DNA from: Tetradesmus obliquus
Lineage: Eukaryota; Chlorophyta; Chlorophyceae; Sphaeropleales; Scenedesmaceae
Direction of reading: 5' to 3'
NCBI GenBank assembly: GCA_030272155.1
Contig: CP126196.1
Span: 3,100,001 to 3,164,000 of the forward strand
DNA: 64,000 nt
Part shown: one piece after another, positions 9,995-19,118 of the stretch
How positions within the stretch are numbered: position 1 is the stretch's first letter
Layout: each line of letters starts with the position of its first letter
Made by a program: the position numbers and the translations under genes
The notes under the pieces: generated by a model
Database searches by the model: none
What the model saw: the letters and a program-made list of their open reading frames with translations, nothing else
What the model was told of the DNA's origin: nothing

Positions 9995-10870
9995 AGAGAG
10001 AGTGGCAGAGAGAGTCTTGTATTTTGCGTATCCGCAAATGTTTTTCATCATGTCGTCAGTCTTTGCTGGCTTTCACTGCCCCAGTCACTGTGTTCTGGGG
10101 AAGCTCTGCACCGGCACTGCCAGCTGCTGCTAGAAGCTTCTGGTGGGCGCATATTGCTTTCGTGCACGCAGGAGTTCGTGCATTACTGACCCGTCAATTT
10201 TCTTTTATAGCATATATATGTATATATGCTTATCGCTGATAATCAGATCGAGGAGGCAGAACGGAGACCGTCGCAGTGCGCAGTTTCTGAGGTCGAGTTA
10301 CTCGGGCCTGCAGCATTCCATCATTTATCATTCAACAAGGCTCTGGGTTCAAGCGGCAACTCTGTTGCTGCAGTGCAACGACAGAGTGGGACCGGCATGC
10401 ATTTCAGCGTCTCATGCTGGAGCTCCGCCCTTGCCTCACCCAGGTGGCCACCTTGCTGACACCACAGACGTCTGCTGATAATGGTAGAATGGCAGCACCT
10501 TTCGGTGTGCATCTGGCCAAATATGCTTAGCAGCAGCAATGGCTGCAAAACCCTGCGACTGTAAAACCAGCGGATCTCTGCTGCATTCAAACACTGACAG
10601 CAGCTGCTGCCAGGCAACAAGTGTGCTGCAGCCAGCATTTGACATGTAGAGAGCCAACTGTAAAACCAGTCACATATGCTGAAGGTAAAATCATAATCAA
10701 TATTGTAAATATTCATAAACAGTATGGGGCATGTTGATTCACATCAGGTGCAGCAGCAGCAGTCTGCTACCGCTGCTGCTGCCCTTTCCTGCAAGCATTT
10801 AATGTACTCAGATTTGCTCTCCCTCTGCCCCTGGCCAGTGCATCTGGCCTGGAGAGAGAGAGAGAGAGAG
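9995..10870 (-). repeat. Right direct terminal repeat (5' repeat for the minus-strand frames)
   Basis: Essentially the same as 6,869-7,744, apart from one G/A difference near 10,132. Because the internal frames run on the minus strand, this copy would hold the promoter. Confidence 0.75.
10202..10209 (-). promoter_or_regulatory. TATA box in the right terminal repeat
   Basis: The minus strand reads TATAAAAG in an otherwise mixed-composition repeat, directed toward the internal frames that start at 9,526. The paired copy is at 7076-7083. The assignment rests on sequence match and orientation only. Confidence 0.45.
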
Positions 10871-11060
10871 ACTACGCGAGGCTAAGGTGCACTCCTGGCT
10901 GCCAGGGGCGCGGAAGCCTGCGTAAATTAAGGAACGAGGGTAGGCTTGCCGTCGCCGGCTCCGTACCCCCTACCCCTCCACCAGGTGACCGTGCGGCCCC
11001 CTGGAGAGGTTTATGCTGACCAAGGTAGGCATCCTTGGTCAGCCCCGTCAGGGTACCAGT
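10871..11060 (-). other. 3' UTR of the Dualen-type element with hairpins
   Basis: About 190 bp lie between the last stop (TAA, 11,061-11,063) and the (GA)n tail. A perfect 10-bp stem CTGACCAAGG (11,016-11,025) / CCTTGGTCAG (11,033-11,042) encloses a 7-nt loop. A smaller CCTGG/CCAGG stem is at 10,894-10,906. Such 3' structures are plausible recognition elements for the element's own RT (inference). Confidence 0.6.
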
Positions 11061-12662
11061 TTAGCTTTTCCGTCTTTTGACGTGTTTGCGGTGGCTTGGT
11101 GCCTTGAATGCCCTCTTCATGTGTGCTCTCTTGTTTTTGCTGCAGTTGTTGAGCTTCAGGTGGCCCAGGTGTTTGAGCAGTGCCCCGCGCTGCTTCCATA
11201 TCCTTTCCATGCCATTGATGGCAATGTAATGCAGGTCACGCAGCAGCTTCTTGAGCGCGGATCCCTTGACTCCTAAGTTTGTCAGCTGTTGTTCTGTCTC
11301 CGTAAAAATTACACCGGTGACCCCCAGCAGGATAGTGACCTGCCGTGCACTGGGTCGCGAGTAGTCCGTATTCGAGATCGCGGCACACATGCTGGTCATC
11401 TCTTGATTGCCTTGTGCGCCTAGTTCGGTTTGGGCGGAGGCACCGCTGATGCTGGTACGTAGGTGTTCATGTTGTTGGGTTGCTATGGCATGTTGTGTGC
11501 TTCTATCAGTGTCCCTGCAATATTTGATTTCCACCACCGTGAATTCGTTGTGTTGGTGGTTATACATCAGGGCATCCGGCACACTGTGTTGGTTGATTAG
11601 GGCGCGCTGCACTGCGAGGGGAACCGCCTCCAAGTATGGGTTGGCGAAGTCCTCAGCAGTATATCGTCTGCGGGTAGTCAGAGTGGTGCCATTGCGAGTG
11701 AGCTCCTCTTTGCTGCTTCTTTTGTGTACGCCAACATCCGATGTAACCAGTTCTCCACCTCTATCACCGTGTAGAATAGCCTTCACTATGGCGGTTCCCG
11801 CGTCGTTGTGTCGCAGTGTCACTGTTTGTGACAGCGCTGGGCAGCCGCTGATAGCATGGTGCCCTCCATCCTCTCTGCCGCACAGCAGGCACAGGCTGCT
11901 GGTGTTGCCTGTTTTGTCCCATCTGCTCAGCAGTTTCTGGGTGGGTACCTGCCCATAACGGGCTTGCAGTGGCAGCCGTTTTGTCTGCTGTGGCAGCTTG
12001 GGGTCGTTTATAAACAAGTGGCTGTACTCATGGTTCATGCCCGGGCATGCAGCCTCCCAGCTTCTGAAGTATATGGATTCTTGGTTTGAGGATCCCAGCT
12101 CTCCCGTTGTCAGCGCTATCTGCGCGAGAGTTTCACTCATATTGGCCAGTGGCACTAACCGGGTATGCTGCTCTGCTCCAGATGAGGATTCCGCCAAGGT
12201 CTCTGTGTGAGGCCATACCATATTGTTCCTATCATTACTCGGGTGGCTAAAGGTGCGAGTTTCCCGTGGTGGCGTGTCACCCTTTGCCACGCTTCCAGCC
12301 GCCCGATCTGCCTCTTCGTTGCCCACTATGCCGATGTGGCTTTTCACCTTCCACAGGTGGACCGTTCCCTCATGTGCGGCGACCGTGTTAGCAATGCTTT
12401 TGATGAGTGCAAAGTGCCGATGCTCTAGCATGTCTTGTGGTCTCGTGTTTGCTTTGAAGATTTGCCTGATACTGCCCAGGCTGTCCGTGGCGATGTGCAG
12501 CACGTCTGTGCTTGCCATGTGTTGGTCTGCCGCTTCAAAAGCTACGGATATGGCTGCCAGTTCGGCTCTGTTGATTGTATCTACGTGTTGTTCCGAGGTG
12601 CAGCAGTTGATTGGGATGGTCACGGGCACACGCCCGGTGAGTGGGTTGGCGGGAATGTGCAC
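11061..12662 (-). CDS. Dualen-type ORF: RNase H (C-terminal part), CCHC knuckle and restriction-like endonuclease
   Basis: About 533 codons. The first ~120 residues complete an RNase H fold: INRAELAAIS supplies the Glu, ATDSLGS the second Asp, and GNEEADRAAG the last Asp; the first Asp (YTDGS) lies upstream of a stop at 12,699. Next comes a zinc knuckle, CLLCGREDGGHHAISGC (C-x2-C-x8-H-x4-C), followed by LRHNDAG, the arrangement that precedes restriction-like endonucleases in R2-type LINEs. The nuclease core is VPDA...VVEIKY, giving PD...E-x-K (PD near 11,577, E-x-K near 11,523-11,531). The C-terminus is Lys/Arg-rich. The listed start is a GTG that merely follows the stop; the frame is continuous with the ORF at 12,699-15,257. 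The enzyme would nick the target DNA. Confidence 0.8.
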   Translation of the reverse strand: MHIPANPLTGRVPVTIPINCCTSEQHVDTINRAELAAISVAFEAADQHMASTDVLHIATDSLGSIRQIFKANTRPQDMLEHRHFALIKSIANTVAAHEGTVHLWKVKSHIGIVGNEEADRAAGSVAKGDTPPRETRTFSHPSNDRNNMVWPHTETLAESSSGAEQHTRLVPLANMSETLAQIALTTGELGSSNQESIYFRSWEAACPGMNHEYSHLFINDPKLPQQTKRLPLQARYGQVPTQKLLSRWDKTGNTSSLCLLCGREDGGHHAISGCPALSQTVTLRHNDAGTAIVKAILHGDRGGELVTSDVGVHKRSSKEELTRNGTTLTTRRRYTAEDFANPYLEAVPLAVQRALINQHSVPDALMYNHQHNEFTVVEIKYCRDTDRSTQHAIATQQHEHLRTSISGASAQTELGAQGNQEMTSMCAAISNTDYSRPSARQVTILLGVTGVIFTETEQQLTNLGVKGSALKKLLRDLHYIAINGMERIWKQRGALLKHLGHLKLNNCSKNKRAHMKRAFKAPSHRKHVKRRKS

Positions 12663-12698
12663 AGCCGCTCCTATGCCAGGTCCTTTTTGCTTTCGGTC

Positions 12699-15257
12699 TT
12701 AGGGTAAGACACTACCGTCCGTGTAAATGAACTCCCTCCAGTCATGTTTGAGGGCTGGTATTTCTCCCTGCAGTGTTTTCATCATTACGATTGCCTCCTG
12801 TACTGCCCGTCGAGTTTGGTCTCCCGGACAGGCCTCGCTCGTTGCCTGATAGCCTTGAATGACACTCGACGCGCCAGGAGTGTCTGTGGTGCGTGCCTCC
12901 TGGTCATGTTGTCCTTTGTGAGTGTGACCTCTTGTCAGAGTGAGAAGCCTGTCGATTGGCGGCACTCGGGGGCGTTGATCGCAGTCGTTAGGCCGTTGGC
13001 GGAATTTGCTTGGCAACGTGACGTTGTTTACATCCCGTGGCTGCCTAGAGATGTCCACAAAGCCGTCACCACTGTCTGCAGTCCCCCAATTGAGTCCTGG
13101 CCCGTTCGTTTCGCGATTAGCAAATATTTCAGTCATTCGAGTCTTAAATTTATCCCAGGCAGTGGCGCCATACGGTTCCTGCTCCCAGAATGGCAGATAC
13201 TCTCGAATCTCTGCCACGTTGCCCACTGCCAGCACGAATGTGTTCCATTTCAGCTTGGCATGGGGCGCGTGAGGCTTGTTGCCGGGGGGCTGGAGCTCCA
13301 TCCTACTGCTGGGGATGACCAGCAAGCGCCTGCAGCATTCAGGGTGGCGGTGCACCCAGTGCATGTATGGGGCGTTGCTGTATCCATCCTTGCTGTCAGA
13401 GAAGCTGGGCAGGAACAGCAGAGTTAAGGTGGGCTTTGCGTGAGTTGCTTTTGCCGAGTATACTGCCCACTGGACTGCTTGTGTGGCCGCGTCCTGGTCA
13501 AAGTCAGGCACCGCAACGCTGGGGCCTGTCCACTTGCTGCTGTATGCACTGCCTTGGGCGCCGAACATGCAGTCGTCCTTGAACGCAGAATAATATTTGC
13601 TGCATGCTGGGTGGACATTGAGTGGGCTTGCAAAGCGTTCCTGTTTGCATCCCAGCTCGTGGAAAAGGTAGTCCTTGAGTGCAGCCGGCAGTGTGCACTG
13701 CTGCTTTGCACTGATGGTTTTGCCGCCATTCCCAGGCATGCAGTTGCCTGGCGCATATCTGGTCACCAGCTTCACCAGGTCTTGTTCATATGTGGTGGAG
13801 CCGAGCTTGATCATGAGCTTTCGGTGGTGCCTTTGCATGTGCTTGTATCTGAGGTGCAATGCTGCTGCCACTGCAGGGGCAAGCATGTGCTCACATCGGC
13901 CGTCAGCATGGTACACGCATGCCAGCTCTCTGTGGCAGCAGGCAGACCCGTCCGGGCCTTCCCCAAATCTTACTTGCCGGAGAAGGACCTTTTGTGCACC
14001 GGTAGGTCCTATATCAGTGTGGGGATTTATTGGCAGCGCGTGCACCACCAGCTTTTGGCGTCTGGCCTGTCCTATCGTGATGTCGTACACGGAATCGGCA
14101 GGCGGCGGGGGCCGTGGTGCGGGACAGGCCTGCTTGGGAGGAGGGGGGCTGCTGTCATCTGCCGTAAGTTGCATACCTTGGACTGCCGGCATTGACAGCA
14201 ACTGTTCCTTTGCGTGGTCTGTGCCGGCTGCCAACACTGTTGGTATGGGTTCGTATGCGTCCTGCCAGGTCGCCTTGTATAGCCAGAGTTCCGGCGGCAG
14301 TGTGTCTGAGGTCCATCGCTTTGCTCTGCATTGCCTGCATTTGTACTGCTGTCCAAGGACGGGCTGTGTACCAGTTACGCACTGGACGTGGTACCGCCGG
14401 TGACACGCGCAGCAAGTGACGGTATCTGCTGCTGTGTCTCTCCGCGCGCAGATCTCACATGGCCATGGGATGCCTGTTAGAGCGACGTCGTCTGGCTGGA
14501 TGCGGGTCGGCGGCGCCGCCGTCTTGTAGCCCAGTTCCAGGAAGACTTGCAGCACATACCCGAGCTGGGCAGACTCTCCCCATTTTATTTTCACCTGCAG
14601 TTGTGTAGATGGTTGTGGTGTGTTGAGTTTCACCCGCGCGGGGCCGCCGGTGTCCACGCTGACAATGGTTTCCGGTTTCAGAGAGTACTGTTCTTGCAGG
14701 CCCAGCAGCTCCTGTTGCAAACGCTCTTTGTCTGCACCACAGGCTGCCCTATGCTGCGTCATTTTTTCTTGCACTTTCTCGTAGCCTGTTTTTGCTGTGC
14801 TGCGAGTGTTGTGTGTCCTGGCAGTTGGTTGCCTGATCAGTGCTGCGTTGTTGCGCGCACTGCTATCAAGGACTGTGTGCCTTCGCATGTGCATTCTCTC
14901 TTCCACCGTGAGTGTCATCTTGCTTCTGATGCTGTGGATGCGGTTGCGGTTGCTGTGCTGCAGGTCTGCAAGCATGTGTACTATGGTGTGTGGCTTGGCA
15001 TTTGGGTTGGCTGGCCACAGCGTTTGCAGGGCCTCCTTGATAGACGCGTGCAGATGCCGGCTGGCGTGTGACATGCCTGCTGCCGTGTCGCAGTGTCCAT
15101 CACGGATGTTTGTGCCTGTGGTGAGAAGGTGGCTTATCCTGTTCCATGCTGCTATTTGTTTCGCTCGGATTGTTCGGGCTCCCAGCATGGCCGCCAGGTC
15201 GGCAGCAGACCGCACTTTTGTGCGGGTGGCATCCAGCAGCTGTTCAATGGATTGCAC
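12699..15257 (-). CDS. Dualen-type ORF: PHD finger, PCIF1-like methyltransferase-fold region, RNase H start
   Basis: About 852 codons. Residues ~265-312 form a C4HC3 PHD finger (CEIC, then CCACHRRYHVQC, then CRQC). Residues ~520-690 resemble the catalytic domain of PCIF1/CAPAM (cap adenosine N6-methyltransferase): FASPLN, then YYSAFKDD and FGAQGSAYS, then a hydrophobic strand TLTLLFLPSF and a later LVIPSS. The position of PCIF1's catalytic NPPF reads VPDF (13,500-13,511), so activity is doubtful. The end, EFIYTDGSVLP, is the first RNase H strand with its catalytic Asp at 12,717-12,719, cut by TAA. The listed start is a GTG nine codons after the TAG ending the RT frame, in the same frame. The long middle part (~330-500) is unassigned. 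A chromatin-reading PHD could guide target choice (inference). Confidence 0.7.
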   Translation of the reverse strand: MQSIEQLLDATRTKVRSAADLAAMLGARTIRAKQIAAWNRISHLLTTGTNIRDGHCDTAAGMSHASRHLHASIKEALQTLWPANPNAKPHTIVHMLADLQHSNRNRIHSIRSKMTLTVEERMHMRRHTVLDSSARNNAALIRQPTARTHNTRSTAKTGYEKVQEKMTQHRAACGADKERLQQELLGLQEQYSLKPETIVSVDTGGPARVKLNTPQPSTQLQVKIKWGESAQLGYVLQVFLELGYKTAAPPTRIQPDDVALTGIPWPCEICARRDTAADTVTCCACHRRYHVQCVTGTQPVLGQQYKCRQCRAKRWTSDTLPPELWLYKATWQDAYEPIPTVLAAGTDHAKEQLLSMPAVQGMQLTADDSSPPPPKQACPAPRPPPPADSVYDITIGQARRQKLVVHALPINPHTDIGPTGAQKVLLRQVRFGEGPDGSACCHRELACVYHADGRCEHMLAPAVAAALHLRYKHMQRHHRKLMIKLGSTTYEQDLVKLVTRYAPGNCMPGNGGKTISAKQQCTLPAALKDYLFHELGCKQERFASPLNVHPACSKYYSAFKDDCMFGAQGSAYSSKWTGPSVAVPDFDQDAATQAVQWAVYSAKATHAKPTLTLLFLPSFSDSKDGYSNAPYMHWVHRHPECCRRLLVIPSSRMELQPPGNKPHAPHAKLKWNTFVLAVGNVAEIREYLPFWEQEPYGATAWDKFKTRMTEIFANRETNGPGLNWGTADSGDGFVDISRQPRDVNNVTLPSKFRQRPNDCDQRPRVPPIDRLLTLTRGHTHKGQHDQEARTTDTPGASSVIQGYQATSEACPGDQTRRAVQEAIVMMKTLQGEIPALKHDWREFIYTDGSVLP

Positions 15258-15284
15258 CCCAGCGCTGCTGAGGGTGTGTATGTC

Positions 15285-17285
15285 CTATACAAGTTGCCTG
15301 TCCCAGTGTGTGTGTCCATCGACCGCGTGCTCCAGCGCGGCGGCGAGCGTGCTCCTGTCTTTCATTGTGTCTAGTGGTTGCCCATCTTTGCAGACTCTTA
15401 GATCGCAGCGCTTGAAGGCCATCAGCTGCCTCACTCGCATGCTGTATCTGAGGGTGTACGGCAGCTCCTGTGCAGTGAGATTGTCCATGCCCTGGCACTG
15501 GCACTGGTAGAGGGCGTTGCTGAGCACACCCAATGTGCCAGCGTTGTTGAGTGACCTGGTTAGTCGTTCCACTCCTATCTTGTTGTATTCAACCTCTAGT
15601 GAGTGGCAGCCCAGTCCCCCTTTGTCTCTGCTTAGGTGTGCGGCTGCTGTGGACATGCTGGTAGGCAGTCTGTGTGCCTTTTTGACCGCCTTGGTGAGCA
15701 GGCTGTCTAGGCACTTGATTTCTGCTAGTGTGTAGGGTGCTGCCATGAAGGCGTATGTTATAGACGGACGGATGGACTGCTCAAGTATGCGCTGTTTCTG
15801 CTGCGTGCTAGCGAGTGATTTGCCAAGGTTGTGGGTCATGTTCGCTACCTCCTCAAGCGTGGCTTTCAGTTGGTGTTTGTAGTTTAGGTCCATGGTGAGC
15901 AGGACGCCCAGGTGGCGAAACGGCTGTTTCGGCGATTGATATGTGATTTTCTTATCTTGTATGCTAATTGTGTTGCACAACCGTTGCGCCAGGGCAGTTT
16001 CGTCGTATGGCTGGTGTGGCTGGTCACCATGCAGGGCCCCTGTGACAGTGGTTTTGGTGTTATTCACATTGAGGTGCCCCCAGTCTGCATAGTGGCTCAG
16101 TTTGGCTGCTTGATGTTTCAGGTTTGCTAGCCCAGATCTGCCTCCTGTTATGATGTTGACGTCGTCTGCATATGTTATATCCGTTATTTGGTGTGCCTGC
16201 CTTTCGGCGGCATCGAGGTGAGCCAGCGCTCCCGGCCGGTACCCTTTGTTTCCTGCGCGCAGCCAGCGCAACAGCGGCTCCATGTATAGCACAAACAGAA
16301 AGGGGGATAGGCTGTCGCCCTGTATGGTGCCGCGTTCTATGGGAATGTTTTTTGTCATGCCGTACGGGGTTTGCACTGCTGTTTTTGTTTGTGTGTACAG
16401 GTCTTTGACCACTTCGATTGCGTCTGTGGGGAAGTGCAGATCATACAGTATCATTAGCAGCTTGTCATGCGAGATGGTGTCAAACGCTTCAGTTAGGTCG
16501 GCTTGAATCATGAAAATGTTCTGTTTGAAAAGGTGGGCGTCTTCCAGCGCCATTATCATCATTTCCACCTGTTCTGCTGTGCTGCGTTTGTTGCGGAACC
16601 CAGCTTGAGAGCTGCTCAGCATGCCCAGTCGCTCAGCCCTGTCTGCCATGGTGCGCGTGACCATACGTGTCCACAGCTTATATACAGTGAGCTCCAGTCC
16701 GATCCATCTGTAGTATTTGAGTTCTAGTGGCGTGCCTTTGTGTTTGTAGAGAAGTAGCGTGGTGCTCCGCTTCCAGCTGTTTGGGGTGAGCCCTGTGGCC
16801 CACATGATGCGCATCATGTTGTGTAGCGCCTGGTGGCCTGATGGTGGTAGGGCCTTGATCACTTCATTGCACACGTCATCAGGCCCGGGTGTTTTGTTGT
16901 TTGCCAGTCCGTTCAGGCAGTGTTCAAACTCAAGCTCGTCATCTATGGCGTTATGTAGCCATTGTCGGTGGGTTGAGGCGGGTGCGGTGTGCTGCAGCAG
17001 GTTATGATATTGCCTAAATTCCTCATCAGTGGATGTGTCGAACGGGTAGTGCCGCGGTGCTTCTTCTGGGAGGTATTTCCCTTGCTTGCCGTTGGGTTCA
17101 GGTGCAGTGAACTTTCGGGTGGCAGTGGCTTCCACCTCTGGCAGTACTGTATGTTGTGTTGTTGCGTATGCTCCTTCCGGGGTTTTGATCACGCGCAGTG
17201 CCAGTGTGGGGTTGGGTTTGTGTTTGCCTAGGGCCAGCTTGTTTCCTCTGCGCTGATTTTGTTCCAGCTGTTGCTGTGTGCGCAT
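15285..17285 (-). CDS. Dualen-type ORF: reverse transcriptase
   Basis: About 666 codons with a full LINE-type RT domain. Residues ~125-140 (NNKTPGPDDVCNEVIK) match the region before finger motifs. Motif A is ADLTEAFD with the catalytic Asp near residue 263, motif B is RGTIQGDSLSP (~318-328), motif C is YADD (372-375), and motif D LNVNNTKT follows. The remainder fits thumb and linker. The Met at 17,285 lies six codons after a TAG (17,304) that ends the endonuclease frame; both frames are the same, so this start is probably not a natural one. The frame ends in TAG at 15,285-15,287. The enzyme would copy element RNA at the nicked target. Confidence 0.85.
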   Translation of the reverse strand: MRTQQQLEQNQRRGNKLALGKHKPNPTLALRVIKTPEGAYATTQHTVLPEVEATATRKFTAPEPNGKQGKYLPEEAPRHYPFDTSTDEEFRQYHNLLQHTAPASTHRQWLHNAIDDELEFEHCLNGLANNKTPGPDDVCNEVIKALPPSGHQALHNMMRIMWATGLTPNSWKRSTTLLLYKHKGTPLELKYYRWIGLELTVYKLWTRMVTRTMADRAERLGMLSSSQAGFRNKRSTAEQVEMMIMALEDAHLFKQNIFMIQADLTEAFDTISHDKLLMILYDLHFPTDAIEVVKDLYTQTKTAVQTPYGMTKNIPIERGTIQGDSLSPFLFVLYMEPLLRWLRAGNKGYRPGALAHLDAAERQAHQITDITYADDVNIITGGRSGLANLKHQAAKLSHYADWGHLNVNNTKTTVTGALHGDQPHQPYDETALAQRLCNTISIQDKKITYQSPKQPFRHLGVLLTMDLNYKHQLKATLEEVANMTHNLGKSLASTQQKQRILEQSIRPSITYAFMAAPYTLAEIKCLDSLLTKAVKKAHRLPTSMSTAAAHLSRDKGGLGCHSLEVEYNKIGVERLTRSLNNAGTLGVLSNALYQCQCQGMDNLTAQELPYTLRYSMRVRQLMAFKRCDLRVCKDGQPLDTMKDRSTLAAALEHAVDGHTHWDRQLV

Positions 17286-17303
17286 TATCGCTTGCTGGTG
17301 GGC

Positions 17304-19118
17304 CTAACGGGGGCACTGCTTGTCTATTTCATTGAGCTGCGCACGTGTTTTGTCCCTCACCGCCTGGTGCGCCTGAACCACATCATGTTCGGGGTGTTCT
17401 TCTAGATGTTCTTGCACCAGCCGCTGCACTGTGGCAAACGCCGCCTGCGACGGCGTTGCCACGTGCTTGCTGTGGGGAGTTCTGTGCTTGGCCGTGTGCA
17501 GCAGCATCGTGGCGGCTTTGTGGTCTGCTGACGCTTGGTCACGCAGCGCGGTGACGTCGAGTGTGTCGTCTGCTGGAGATTGGTCTTGTCTCCCATGGGC
17601 CCCCAGCACCACGCTGATTGCATGTCTGAGCTGCGCGAGGCGTTTGCGCGTACATCGCAGCCGTCTCTTCCTGTAGTGTTTCCAGCCGTGTGTGCTATCT
17701 ATTGTGAGACACACCTCATATGCTTCATCCCTGGCATTGGCCAGTAGCGACAGGATCTTTTCCCCCAGAGCATTCACCACGTCGTTAGCCGGCTGCTCGT
17801 TTATGCGCTGCAGCGTGCGCGGCCGGTCGGCCGACGTGCACTCCAATGCTTGCCAGTGTGGCCTGACATCCTGCTGTACTATGTTGGTTGTTTCTCGGAG
17901 CAGTGCTTCCCAGTCCTGGCCGTGTCGAGTGGCCAGGGCATGTTGTAGGGCCTTCGTGCTAGCTGTCGTGAGTCGTTTTAGGCGCACACCGCCGCGCTGC
18001 TCTGCTTGATCCGGCGGGGGCAACAGGTCCAGGGTTGTGAATGGCATGTGCAGCAAAAGGCCATGGTGGTCAAAGTATGTGCCCACAGTGTCTACTACGG
18101 TGGTTTGCATGTGCTGTGTTAGGTCATGCCGCGATGGGTGCAGCGCAGGACTCATCTGTATGTATATGTCATCTATGCGGCTGTGTTCATGAGCTGTTGT
18201 GCCCCGCAGGTACGTGTAGGCCCTGGCCGTGCCATCTGTGGGCGGTGGGTCCGTGTGGAGCAGTTGTGTGTCGGCCAAGAACTGGCGCAGGCTGTGGTCC
18301 CTTGCATATGCCTTGCCGTTAGCCCGATCATTGTCTTGGGCCGTGCCGTTCCAGTCACCTGCGAGCATGACGTTGTGCTTGTGTTCCTTTGCGTCGCGTA
18401 GCACCGTGGCGCATTCCTTGTAGATCTCGTCACGCAGTATCTTGGCGTTGCCATTTGAGGGGCTGTATACTCCTAGTACATGCAGCGGGGTTGACGCGGG
18501 CAGGTCGATCTGCACGTGTGTGATGTACTGTGCCAGTGTTGTGTTGTGCAGCGGGATCTTCTGCACATTGCCTAGCTCGCAGAGTGGTTGCATCACCGCC
18601 ACCACCACTCCGAACCTGGGTTCAGTATGAGAGACTGTGGGTGATACATGAAGCGGGTTCATGAAGACCTGGTAGTCTGTCAGCAGGTGTTTTAGGGTGT
18701 CGTGTGTCCTGGTGTATTTGTGATCGGTGAGCACCACCAAGTGCGGTTTGTGATCTCCTGTGTTTTCAATCAGTTGTTTCAGTTCTGCGCGCTTGCTGGC
18801 TGCTCTATGGCTGCAGCCGCCTGGCCGCGTGGCAGATATGCCTTGCACATTCTGCAGATATAGCTTGAGGTGTTGCTGCTGGGCGGTGAGCAACGTGCTG
18901 CCATCACCTCCACTGGCGGGTTGTTGTGCTTCCTGGCGTGCTGGCTGCTCAGCAGGCTGGTGTGGCTGTGGTGGCTGCTTCTCGGTCGTCTGTATTGGCA
19001 GCTGTGCCGGCGGCTGTGCTGGCAGTTGTGTTGGCTGGTGTGTGGGGCATTGTGACAGTCCCTGTGGCGGTGGTTGCGCCAGCTGCCTCACCGGCTGCTG
19101 TCCAGGGCTTTGCGCCAC
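17304..19118 (-). CDS. Dualen-type ORF: AP-like (EEP) endonuclease
   Basis: About 604 codons. A Pro/Gln-rich linker (residues 1-85) is followed by an EEP domain: LYLQNVQGIS (Asn motif), LVVLTDHKYT (usual E-T-K replaced by D-H-K), VLGVYSPS, VMLAGDWNGT (GDWN for the usual GDFN), SRIDDIYI, and YFDHHG at the place of the SDH motif. Catalytic features are recognisable but several positions deviate. The rest (~350-604) is helical, charged linker leading into the RT frame. The start is a GTG within a 31-bp overlap with the upstream protease frame; the Pro/Gln linker remains open upstream in this frame to about 19,200, so the two parts were probably one protein. Confidence 0.75.
   Translation of the reverse strand: MAQSPGQQPVRQLAQPPPQGLSQCPTHQPTQLPAQPPAQLPIQTTEKQPPQPHQPAEQPARQEAQQPASGGDGSTLLTAQQQHLKLYLQNVQGISATRPGGCSHRAASKRAELKQLIENTGDHKPHLVVLTDHKYTRTHDTLKHLLTDYQVFMNPLHVSPTVSHTEPRFGVVVAVMQPLCELGNVQKIPLHNTTLAQYITHVQIDLPASTPLHVLGVYSPSNGNAKILRDEIYKECATVLRDAKEHKHNVMLAGDWNGTAQDNDRANGKAYARDHSLRQFLADTQLLHTDPPPTDGTARAYTYLRGTTAHEHSRIDDIYIQMSPALHPSRHDLTQHMQTTVVDTVGTYFDHHGLLLHMPFTTLDLLPPPDQAEQRGGVRLKRLTTASTKALQHALATRHGQDWEALLRETTNIVQQDVRPHWQALECTSADRPRTLQRINEQPANDVVNALGEKILSLLANARDEAYEVCLTIDSTHGWKHYRKRRLRCTRKRLAQLRHAISVVLGAHGRQDQSPADDTLDVTALRDQASADHKAATMLLHTAKHRTPHSKHVATPSQAAFATVQRLVQEHLEEHPEHDVVQAHQAVRDKTRAQLNEIDKQCPR

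Larger units (their letters stand above)
6869..10870 (-). mobile_element. Element with 876-bp direct terminal repeats (LTR-type kin, probably non-autonomous)
   Basis: Two direct repeats (6,869-7,744 and 9,995-10,870) enclose 2.25 kb of unique sequence with reading frames only on the minus strand. The repeats differ at one position that I could find, so the insertion is very recent. A TATAAAAG box in each repeat points toward the internal frames. No reverse transcriptase, integrase, protease or capsid motif is recognised, so the element would depend on others; I cannot say whether its frames are intact. The exact ends lie in (GA)n runs, so the termini and target duplication cannot be fixed. 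A tandem duplication of host DNA is a less likely alternative. Confidence 0.5.

Noticed and set aside
11061-19118. Reassigned stop codons (TAA/TAG read as Gln) as explanation for the in-frame stops
   Set aside because: Plausible at first because all three stops fit Gln codons, but other frames here end naturally at TAA or TAG (11,061, 8,062, 23,553), and ordinary decay explains the data with fewer assumptions.
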